Of a DNA stretch of 38,298 nt, positions 23,700 through 29,423 are shown one piece after another. Numbering within the stretch: position 1 is the stretch's first letter; every line of letters begins with the position of its first letter. Both the position numbers and the translations under genes were made by a program. This DNA is from an uncultured bacterium (GTDB lineage: Bacteria > Patescibacteriota > Minisyncoccia > UBA6257 > UBA9933): positions 1 to 38,298 of the forward strand of contig CAJVXI010000008.1 in the NCBI GenBank assembly GCA_913009635.1, given 5' to 3'. The notes under the pieces are model-generated. The model made no database searches. It was given only the letters and a program-made list of their open reading frames with translations, and had not been told where the DNA came from.

Positions 23700-24416
23700 A
23701 TGAAATCTAATAAAAATAATAAATCAAATATAGAATGCAAAATTATCCCTATCGGCGGAGGTTTGTTACGTTTGGGCGAAACGATTTCTATAGATAAATT
23801 CGTCATTCAAGAAAGCGGTAAAAAACATCCTAAGATTTTATTTGTACCAACCGCAAGCAAAGATTTACCAGCGTATTCTACCGCTTTTCGGCGCGTGTAC
23901 GAAAAATTAGGGGGCCAAGTAAAAATCTTGCGTTTGCTTGGTAAAAGAAAACTATCCCAAATATCATTAGAAAAACTCACCACAAGCGCCGATATTATTT
24001 ATGTTGGCGGAGGTGATTACGATGTTTTACTTTCAATATGGAAGAAACACAAAATTATTCCTCTTATACAGTCAGCATATCAACAAGGAACTATTCTTAC
24101 TGGCTTAAGTGCGGGGTGTGCCGTCTGGTACGAGTATCTTATAGACAGTGATAAGAATAAAAAACCCCGTCTCAAAAAAGGACTTGGCATACTTAGGGGC
24201 GCTGTAATTCCTCACTATAAATCTGATAATCCATTTCCATCTGAAATTCGCAAGGCAAAGCATCTTGTTACTGCCGTTGAGGACAGGTGTGCCCTGATAT
24301 ACATCAATGAAAAACTAAAAGGTTCTATACCAGCCACTAAACAAAAATCCTTTACAATTCGCCCTCCTTATGCTAAAAAAAGGCAAATAACTTTGTATTT
24401 TTACAAACATCACTAA
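23700..24416 (+). CDS. S51-family (peptidase E/cyanophycinase-like) protein
   Basis: A 238-residue class-I-glutamine-amidotransferase-like hydrolase. ILFVPTAS (residues 46-53), IIYVGGGDYDVLLSIW (99-114), TGLSAGCAVWYE with nucleophile Ser137, and IPHYKSD with His172 match the S51 family, whose members cut Asp-X dipeptides or cyanophycin-type chains. The start is taken at ATG 23700, following a TATAATG string without SD. The C-terminus (FTIRPPYAKKRQITLYFY) is basic. It is the first gene inside the inverted repeats, 20 bases ahead of the S66 gene, which suggests a shared transcript and a shared task on peptide substrates. The substrate is unknown. Confidence 0.8.
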   Translation: MKSNKNNKSNIECKIIPIGGGLLRLGETISIDKFVIQESGKKHPKILFVPTASKDLPAYSTAFRRVYEKLGGQVKILRLLGKRKLSQISLEKLTTSADIIYVGGGDYDVLLSIWKKHKIIPLIQSAYQQGTILTGLSAGCAVWYEYLIDSDKNKKPRLKKGLGILRGAVIPHYKSDNPFPSEIRKAKHLVTAVEDRCALIYINEKLKGSIPATKQKSFTIRPPYAKKRQITLYFYKHH

Positions 24417-24436
24417 ATCAAAAAAGGAGGTGACCA

Positions 24437-25504
24437 GTGATCACGAAAATTTTGCGTCCCCTCCAACTTGGAGATGGGATAGCCTTGGTTAATCCGGCTG
24501 GCGTACTACCGGAGCGATTCAAAAACCAACACAGATACGTCAAAGCGCATCTTAAAGAACTTGGATTTCTGGTCAAAGACTTCGTAATTGAAAGTGGCTG
24601 GGAGGACGCACAAAGGCGTAGTGAAATGTTGATGGCTGCATTCACTGATCCGCAAGTAAGAGCGATTCTGCCTCTCTGTGGTGGCGCAAAAATCTACGAT
24701 GTTCTTCCGTTGATTAACTATGATGTATTAGCCAATCATCCAAAGATCATTTGTGGTTCAAGCGAACTCTCGATTCTTGTGATGACGATTGCCGAGAAAG
24801 CGGACATGATAACGTTCTTCGGTCCACATCTCAACTTTCTTAACCCGAAGGCATCGAAACTCGAGAATAGGTTTACGGTGAGGAGCTTTTGGAATATGCT
24901 CCAATGGGACTGGCATGGAAGAAATGGCTTGAGTAGGAACGAGGCCTATCACTTCTTTGCTGTTCCTCGAGAGCAAATATCTCCAGTGACAATTCGCAAC
25001 ATTTACCGTGACCCAACGCGCATCGTGAATGTCCGCTATAGAGATAACTTCTACTACACTACTAATCCGGAACAAAGCGTGATTGGGAAGCTTTTGATCG
25101 GATCTCTTGAGGCGTTGGTGAGGCTCTGTGAGGAAGGATTGGCGCCCGATATTACGGGGAAGATTGTCATGTTGGATTCGCTGGATATGTCTCTTGCAAC
25201 AGTTGCAAAACTATTTCAGCGCTTCAATGTTCACTGTAATCTTTCTCGTGCTGAAGCAATCGTCTTTTCCTCGTTGACCGAAAGAACAGATCGAGATTCG
25301 CTTTTGTATCCGGAACTACGAGATCAGGGTCAAGTCAAGAATTTCCTTCGAGAAATTTCGGAGTTACTCGGAGGGAAACCGCCCCTCTTCCATGGTTTTC
25401 CTGTCGGACACTGTGCATACAAACTCACTTTGCCGATTGGAATTACCGCCTCCATCATTGCCGAAACTGGTGATTTACTTCTTATGGAGTCTCCGTACCA
25501 ATAA
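24437..25504 (+). CDS. S66-family peptidase (LdcA/MccF-like)
   Basis: A 355-residue S66 serine peptidase. LQLGDGIALVNPAGVLPERF opens the family fold. LPLCGGAKIYDVLPLINYD matches the RGGYG/LLPLIDYD region. ICGSSELSIL carries the probable nucleophile Ser109, and GFPVGHCAYKLTLPIG carries the probable His325. The usual catalytic Glu of the LE-E segment appears replaced by Asp247 in VMLDSLD. Family members cut L,D-tetrapeptides of peptidoglycan or inactivate microcin C. GTG 24437 is the start because a strong SD (AAAGGAGGTGA) sits just before it. Its codons are visibly richer in G+C than rpoB or topA, suggesting transfer. Confidence 0.85.
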   Translation: MITKILRPLQLGDGIALVNPAGVLPERFKNQHRYVKAHLKELGFLVKDFVIESGWEDAQRRSEMLMAAFTDPQVRAILPLCGGAKIYDVLPLINYDVLANHPKIICGSSELSILVMTIAEKADMITFFGPHLNFLNPKASKLENRFTVRSFWNMLQWDWHGRNGLSRNEAYHFFAVPREQISPVTIRNIYRDPTRIVNVRYRDNFYYTTNPEQSVIGKLLIGSLEALVRLCEEGLAPDITGKIVMLDSLDMSLATVAKLFQRFNVHCNLSRAEAIVFSSLTERTDRDSLLYPELRDQGQVKNFLREISELLGGKPPLFHGFPVGHCAYKLTLPIGITASIIAETGDLLLMESPYQ

Positions 25505-25505
25505 T

Positions 25506-25540
25506 AAAGGGCGAATAGAACATGTTCTATTCGCCCTTTT
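25506..25540. terminator. Bidirectional terminator in the cassette
   Basis: AAAGGGCGAATAGAACA pairs with its exact complement and is followed by a T run. It ends the S66 gene and overlaps the last codons of the convergent GGDEF-like gene. Confidence 0.85.
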
Positions 25541-26312
25541 TCTCTGCAAGGAGTTCGTTGATAAATCGGGCATCATCGTCTGTTATGCCATATTCGGAAT
25601 TCAACGCCATGGCCCGAAGACGTTCTCGAAACTCAACATCGCGACTCGCCCGACCGGCAAGCGTTACAAGCGATCCTCTTGCTTCTTTCTTGTAATCCTG
25701 GAGTTTAGTGTACACCACGTTCCGGAAGAACGTAACAAGGTCAAGGTCAGAGGCGTTAAGAGAGTCAAACTTTGCTCGGTCAAGTTCGTAGGCGAGTTCA
25801 CGACGCATAGTAAGCATAAGTTCAAGATATGCCGATGAGGCCTCTTGAACTCGTTGCGCCCTTACCAACCCAACGAAACGTGATGCAGTGTTGCTAATTA
25901 TATCTCCCGAGAAGATTTTACAGCCGAACGACACGGTAACATCCTCATCCACGATGTGAGCATTCTCTTGGATAAAGTTATTTATTCCACTTCCCAACAG
26001 TGAGAAAAACTCGTTTACGACCGACTGATCAATCGCTGCTCCAGTAGCAGAGACTTCTTCTCCCGAAGGAATCATACAAAATGCCGGAATCGCTTTCGGG
26101 TGTTTCTTGATAAATCTGTACATGAACGTACCGATTAGACGATTGTAAATGTCTACAAGATTTTCTGCCAATGGACGTCCATACCGCGACACAAAGATCC
26201 CAAGATTATCGATATCTCCAGTAACACCGAATAGAAACAGCTCCCGATTTCGGTCGTAAGTTTCAACAACTTTCAAAACTTTTCTGCTCCAGATACGCTG
26301 GCACTTTTTCAT
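25527..26312 (-). CDS. GGDEF-like (palm-domain) protein, degenerate
   Basis: A 261-residue protein. LFGVTGDIDNLGIFVSRYGR (residues 28-46) with Asp33/Asp35 looks like the first metal-binding strand of a GGDEF/palm nucleotidyl cyclase. IPSGEEVSATG (81-91) sits where GGDEF/GGEEF is expected but reads SGEEV, and DVTVSFGCKI resembles the next strand. The C-terminal 110 residues are helical and charged with no recognised output domain. The first Gly and the Phe of the signature are lost, so activity as a diguanylate cyclase is doubtful; a related cyclase or a sensor is possible. An SD (GAAAGGAGA) precedes ATG 26312, and its -35 box lies in the inverted repeat. Confidence 0.6.
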   Translation of the reverse strand: MKKCQRIWSRKVLKVVETYDRNRELFLFGVTGDIDNLGIFVSRYGRPLAENLVDIYNRLIGTFMYRFIKKHPKAIPAFCMIPSGEEVSATGAAIDQSVVNEFFSLLGSGINNFIQENAHIVDEDVTVSFGCKIFSGDIISNTASRFVGLVRAQRVQEASSAYLELMLTMRRELAYELDRAKFDSLNASDLDLVTFFRNVVYTKLQDYKKEARGSLVTLAGRASRDVEFRERLRAMALNSEYGITDDDARFINELLAEKKGE

Positions 26313-26361
26313 AACTTGTCTCCTTTCTATGTTTTGTGAATGTACTTTATGAGCTGAAACT

Positions 26362-26390
26362 ACGATACATTATTTTTTTAATCCCGTCAA
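26362..26390 (-). promoter_or_regulatory. Promoter of the GGDEF-like gene, partly in the inverted repeat
   Basis: TTGACG (26390-26385) lies inside the right 39-bp inverted repeat, and TATCGT (26367-26362) follows after exactly 17 bases. The start codon is about 50 bases downstream. The repeat therefore provides a promoter element that reads inward. Confidence 0.55.
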
Positions 26391-26419
26391 TCTATTTGAT
26401 TTTTCCTCTTGGCGAGCGG
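26381..26419 (-). repeat. Right 39-bp inverted repeat
   Basis: Exact reverse complement of 23621-23659 over 39 bases, with mismatches immediately on both sides, which defines the ends sharply. Both copies are perfect while the outer repeats have diverged. Confidence 0.9.
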
Positions 26420-26429
26420 AGGGCGAGGC

Positions 26430-26469
26430 GACAAAATGTCAGCCCCGCCGAAGACGGGGCTACTTTGTC
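26430..26469. repeat. GC hairpin outside the right inverted repeat
   Basis: GACAAA pairs with TTTGTC, and AGCCCCG with CGGGGCT, in one hairpin. It has no clean T tail, so it looks more like a REP-type palindrome than a terminator. It lies between the inner and outer inverted repeats. Confidence 0.6.
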
Positions 26470-26534
26470 AAAACAAACATTGGCGATTTTTAAGAATTTT
26501 TGATAAAATGAGTTCGAGCGGAATTGTATAAAGA

Positions 26535-26649
26535 CACTCGTCAAGGCGAAGTCGAGCGCGGTAAGATAGAGGTTGTAGGTTCGATTCCTACCGCACGCAC
26601 ATTATAAAGTAAATAAACGGCTCACATGCCGTGTGAGCCGTTTATTTTA
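26535..26649 (+). repeat. Right 115-bp direct repeat with a tRNA 3' end
   Basis: The second copy of the 23286-23400 repeat, offset by 3,249 bases. Here the T arm is fully paired (GTAGG-TTCGATT-CCTAC), followed by CGCACGCA and palindrome copy 3 (26611-26648). No 5' half of a tRNA is present. Confidence 0.85.
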
Positions 26650-26650
26650 T

Positions 26651-26984
26651 AATAAAAATAATATTGATAATATCGATAAACCCAATCGGAAGGCCATTGC
26701 TTGCTTTTTTAAAAGTCAAGGTTTTATCTTCCGATCCAATCGTAAGACCATTACTACACTTTTTCGCCTCCTGTCGCACAATATTGTTTCACAACCAACA
26801 CTTGCCACAATTTTAGTGCCATTTTAATAATTTTTATACAAATTTCGGCAAATTTTTGCCAAAAATGCCAAAATTTTTGTATTTCGTGTAAAACGTGAAA
26901 CATCTGATACAAAATTTACGTATTAGAAAAAATACTTTATACTTTATACTATATACTTTATACATAATACTTTATACTTACCTT
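26651..26984. repeat. Gene-poor gap with a foldback and ATACTTT array
   Basis: After the right direct repeat come about 160 bases without recognisable content, then an A/T hairpin (CGGCAAATTTTTGCC and GCCAAAAATGCC, 26847-26874). Next is a 7-base array with the word ATACTTT repeated four or more times with breaks (about 26930-26976), ending just before the yraN ATG. No gene or RNA is supported here. Confidence 0.65.
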
Positions 26985-27467
26985 ATGACCCATAAATCTC
27001 AACTCGGCAATTTAGGCGAAAACATAGCCTGCCAATACCTTATTAAAAAAGGTTATAGAATCTTGGAACGGAATTTCCGCAAACCCTGGGGTGAATTGGA
27101 TATTATAGCCAAAGCTCCGGATAAAACTCTTGTTTTTGTGGAGGTGAAAACCGTAACTGGAGTAAACGGCAATGTAAACGGCAATTCGGGTGATAATTGC
27201 CGTTTACCCAGCACAAGAGCCCTTGGCTCTGTGCTGGACGTGCAGCCAGAAGAGCAATTAACCAGAGCCAAACTTCAAAAACTCAAAAGAACCTCTTCTC
27301 TATACGCCGGACATTTCCAGGAAAAAATTGACGATGAAAAAGGTTGGAGAATAGACCTCCTCGCCTTAACCCTTCAAAAAACTTCAGGGTCAATCTTGAG
27401 TAAATCTAATAGGTTGACAATATCCCCAAAAGATTGTCTTATAAACCACTATGAAAACATCCATTAA
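26985..27467 (+). CDS. yraN: UPF0102/YraN-family nuclease-like protein
   Basis: A 160-residue member of the YraN family, a restriction-endonuclease-like fold of uncertain cellular role. LGNLGENIACQYLIKKGYRI, FRKPWGELDIIAKAPDKTLV (E-x-D motif) and VFVEVKTV (E-x-K) give the PD-(D/E)xK signature. After VEVKT most family members continue directly to a PEEAV...KxxxL helix; here about 27 extra residues (GVNGNVNGN... to GSVLD) come from two palindromes at 27162-27236 before QPEEQLTRAKLQKLKR resumes. The frame is intact. ATG 26985 is chosen; the upstream extension is only the heptamer array. Confidence 0.85.
   Translation: MTHKSQLGNLGENIACQYLIKKGYRILERNFRKPWGELDIIAKAPDKTLVFVEVKTVTGVNGNVNGNSGDNCRLPSTRALGSVLDVQPEEQLTRAKLQKLKRTSSLYAGHFQEKIDDEKGWRIDLLALTLQKTSGSILSKSNRLTISPKDCLINHYENIH
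27162..27236. repeat. Two in-frame palindromes inside yraN
   Basis: A direct copy GTAAACGGCAAT (27162-27173) is followed by GTAAACGGCAATT...AATTGCCGTTTAC (27174-27207, 13-bp perfect arms) and then CAGCAC-GAGCC/GGCTC-GTGCTG (27209-27236). Together they are translated without a stop and lie between two conserved motifs of the protein. Confidence 0.85.
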
Positions 27468-27528
27468 GCACAGACCTATGTTGACTAAACACGGACTTAT
27501 ACAGACACAATGCGAGTTGGACAAACTA

Positions 27529-27557
27529 TTGACTTTTGTGGTGTAATATAATATACT
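27529..27557 (+). promoter_or_regulatory. Promoter of the 66-aa gene
   Basis: TTGACT (27529-27534) and TATACT (27552-27557) are spaced 17 bases apart. The start codon lies about 50 bases downstream after a strong SD, making this one of the clearest promoters in the window. The bases before it (27468-27528) carry the palindrome word GGACTTATACAGAC also found in topA. Confidence 0.7.
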
Positions 27558-27607
27558 TATATAAGTACATTAACCTATAAATCTAATATAGAAAGGAGGT
27601 GAAAAAA

Positions 27608-27808
27608 ATGACTCTAACAAAAGAAAGAAGAGGAGAGATTGCCTATACTGTGCTAAAAAACTTATTCGACCACAAAGGGGTAAAACTAAATCGACATCTA
27701 AAACGAGAAATAAGCAATAAAGCAAAAGAGATAGGCGTCCCAGTTAACGAGCTTTGGGAATTCGTCAAAATTCTCATTGATGATCTCTACAAAGAAACAT
27801 TTGGCTAG
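27608..27808 (+). CDS. Small basic protein of unknown function (66 aa)
   Basis: A perfect SD (AAAGGAGGTG, 27592-27601) precedes ATG 27608; the in-frame GTG at 27599 overlaps the SD and is less likely. The protein, starting MTLTKERRGEIAYTVLKNLF, looks like a compact helical domain: a helix, then KLNRHLKREISNKAKEIGVP, then a third helix VNELWEFVKILIDDLYKE. This could be a small DNA- or protein-binding helical bundle, but I name no family. The gene has its own promoter and terminator, as does the 60-aa gene at 13314. Confidence 0.7.
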   Translation: MTLTKERRGEIAYTVLKNLFDHKGVKLNRHLKREISNKAKEIGVPVNELWEFVKILIDDLYKETFG

Positions 27809-27913
27809 AATATTCAAGGCAAGGTTGTCGCCAAAAGCGACTTAAAAGGGTAATTGTTCCTCTCCGCCGCAAGCGGACATTGGACAGAATAAGAACCTCT
27901 CCTCCCTTAAACC

Positions 27914-27946
27914 AAAGGCGGACAATCCAATGTCCGCCTTTTTTAT
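27914..27946 (+). terminator. Intrinsic terminator after the 66-aa gene
   Basis: AAGGCGGACA pairs with TGTCCGCCTT around ATCCAA, followed by TTTTT. A partial second copy of the stem words (CCGCAAGCGGACATTGGACA) lies about 50 bases upstream and could form an alternative pairing. Confidence 0.8.
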
Positions 27947-27951
27947 TTATA

Positions 27952-27987
27952 AAATAAACGGCTCACACGACGTGTGAGCCGTTTATT
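27952..27987. repeat. GGCTCAC/GTGAGCC palindrome, copy 4
   Basis: AATAAACGGCTCACAC pairs with GTGTGAGCCGTTTATT around a two-base centre. It sits just behind a working-looking terminator, so it is not needed as a terminator here. Confidence 0.85.
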
Positions 27988-28015
27988 GCACCCTTACCAA
28001 CCACAAATAAAGCTA

Positions 28016-28241
28016 AAAATCTTTTCTGTAGCCAGCCCGTTAACTAACTAAGTAAAAATCTTTTCGCAGAGAGTATTGCGGAACCGAATAGAAAATCTCT
28101 GAGCGAATAGAAAAAATACCGGGTACCCGCGTAGCAGGGTGGTATTTTCTCGTTATGAACGAAGTAAGATTTTCATTTGGTGGAGCACCTACGAACGAGA
28201 AAAGATTTTTACTTAGTTAGTTTGGCTGACGAGAAAAGATT
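28016..28241. repeat. Long foldback upstream of the proline-rich gene
   Basis: A 24-base exact inverted pair (28042-28065 and 28199-28222, words AACTAACTAAG and GTAAAAATCTTTTC) is flanked by further near matches (AATCTTTTCT at both ends, with AGCCAG/TTGGCT). The inside holds another hairpin (AAATACC/GGTATTTT around GGGTACCCGC). It is non-coding; the open frame crossing its right arm is not a gene. The whole looks like a small non-autonomous element or a structured RNA. Confidence 0.6.
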
Positions 28242-28317
28242 CTCGGCTTTAACTTCCCCTAAGTTATCCACAACACCAGCCACACCAACATATCTATATT
28301 ATGCTAAAATAAAAACA

Positions 28318-28860
28318 ATGGATGAAAACATCAAACAGCAAAATTTTTCCGCCAACGAAAATAAGCCAAAACCAGCATCTCCTCCTCCACCGCCTCCACC
28401 GGAAATCGGCATCCGAACAATGCAATCAGACGTTGAATCGATTAAACAAAGCGGGGGAGAAGCTCCAACGCCTCAAACTTTTGTTCCGCAAGAATTAAAA
28501 CCAGAAACACCTAAACCACCAGCTAAAGAGCCAAAAATTGAAGCACCTCTTAATATCCCTGGTTATACCGGACCGGAAAAACCAATTTTTACACCACAGC
28601 CAAGCGTCCCAGCTAGCCAGCCAGCATCGCCACCTCCGCCAGTCCAACCTCCTATTCAACCAACGCCTCCGCCAGCACAAACACCTGCACCTCAATCAAT
28701 TCCAACAATATCAGAGCAAACGGCGCCCTCTAAACAACCGCAACAGCCAGCTAAAGAATCTTCTACTCTAAAAACTATTATTTTAATAATTGGAATTGTT
28801 GCAGCTGTTATCGGATTAGGACTTTTGGGTTATTACGTGATTTCCCCATTGCTTTTTTAA
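28318..28860 (+). CDS. Proline-rich protein with C-terminal membrane anchor
   Basis: 180 residues. Residues 1-145 are disordered and rich in Pro, Gln and Ala (runs such as PPPPPPPE and many PAP/PQP pieces). Residues about 152-180 form one membrane helix (IILIIGIVAAVIGLGLLGYY) at the very C-terminus. This is a tail-anchored layout with the Pro-rich part probably in the cytoplasm. ATG 28318 is chosen; the frame extends upstream, but that part lies in the foldback. I recognise no family, and function is unknown. It ends in an intrinsic terminator. Confidence 0.7.
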   Translation: MDENIKQQNFSANENKPKPASPPPPPPPEIGIRTMQSDVESIKQSGGEAPTPQTFVPQELKPETPKPPAKEPKIEAPLNIPGYTGPEKPIFTPQPSVPASQPASPPPPVQPPIQPTPPPAQTPAPQSIPTISEQTAPSKQPQQPAKESSTLKTIILIIGIVAAVIGLGLLGYYVISPLLF

Positions 28861-28896
28861 CTTAAAAATCTAAAAATGTGATAAAAAGATTTGACG

Positions 28897-28922
28897 GATA
28901 ACGCGCCATGCGTTATCTTTTT
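28897..28922 (+). terminator. Intrinsic terminator after the proline-rich gene
   Basis: GATAACGC pairs with GCGTTATC around GCCAT, followed by TTTTTAA. Confidence 0.75.
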
Positions 28923-28940
28923 AATATAAGAAAAAATAAT

Positions 28941-29312
28941 ATGATTACTCAACAAAATTTAGAAAAATTCAAAAATAAACTTGAAGAAGAAAAACGTGGT
29001 CTTATTTCTGAAATAGAAAGATTGAAAAAAATTGCTGATTTCGGAGACGATATTGATTCTCTTGATGAAGAAGCTGATGAAACAGAAGAATATGGCAACC
29101 AACTTGCCGTTGCCCAAGATCTTAAAAATCGTTTGGCAGATATTGATTCTGCTTTGTTAAAAATTAATCCGCCATCTGGCAAAGGAGAATATGGAATTTG
29201 TGAAAAATGTAAAAAAGGCATCTCTTTAGAATTATTAGAAGTAGATCCAGAGTCAAGATTGTGTAAAAACTGTAAAAGGCTTTCTATAAATTCTAAAGCC
29301 GCAGGCAAATAG
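28941..29312 (+). CDS. DksA/TraR-family zinc-finger protein
   Basis: A 123-residue protein. A long N-terminal coiled coil (residues 4-35 and 45-75) leads into a zinc finger with Cys87, Cys90, Cys108 and Cys111 (YGICEKC and RLCKNC), the DksA/TraR C4 pattern. The acidic loop DFGDDIDSLDEEADETEEYG lies where DksA proteins carry the residues that enter the RNA polymerase secondary channel. It may adjust transcription with the alarmone made by Rsh. The open frame begins 33 bases upstream, but ATG 28941 fits the family. No SD. Confidence 0.85.
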   Translation: MITQQNLEKFKNKLEEEKRGLISEIERLKKIADFGDDIDSLDEEADETEEYGNQLAVAQDLKNRLADIDSALLKINPPSGKGEYGICEKCKKGISLELLEVDPESRLCKNCKRLSINSKAAGK

Positions 29313-29332
29313 AATTTATCTAGAAAACTTTT

Positions 29333-29368
29333 ACCCCATTAGATGAGCGAAGCTCTATCTAACGGGGT
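29333..29368. repeat. Palindrome after the DksA-like gene
   Basis: ACCCC-TTAGAT-GAGC pairs with GCTC-ATCTAA-GGGGT around GAA. There is no T run, so termination is uncertain. Outer words TTTATCTAGA and TAGATAAA extend the foldback. Confidence 0.6.
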
Positions 29369-29423
29369 GCTCATAATTTTAGATAAATTTAACTTCGCTT
29401 CCGGCTTGTAAATTTATAAAATT

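Larger units (their letters stand above)
23286..26649. mobile_element. Nested-repeat cassette carrying three genes
   Basis: From outside in: 115-bp direct repeats (23286-23400 and 26535-26649), 35-bp imperfect inverted repeats (23411-23445 and 26496-26530, 30 of 35), and 39-bp perfect inverted repeats (23621-23659 and 26381-26419). Inside are an S51-like peptidase, an S66 peptidase and a GGDEF-like gene. The last two genes use more G+C-rich codons and have strong SDs. No transposase or integrase is present. The left arm between the two inverted repeats (23446-23620) is GC-rich and palindromic with no gene. Insertion next to tRNA-Ile with a duplicated tRNA tail suggests integration. Confidence 0.7.

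Noticed and set aside
23700-25504. Microcin C biosynthesis cluster
   Set aside because: Only an MccF-like family member is present; there is no MccA peptide, MccB or MccC-type gene.
25392-25838. Plus-strand frame of 148 codons across the S66 and GGDEF-like gene ends
   Set aside because: It crosses a bidirectional terminator and overlaps two better supported genes.
26633-26827. Open frame of 64 codons crossing the palindrome after the right direct repeat
   Set aside because: It begins inside the palindrome, has no SD and an odd composition; it looks like a chance frame.
13578-27987. CRISPR array
   Set aside because: The four palindromes are kilobases apart, without regular spacers or cas genes.
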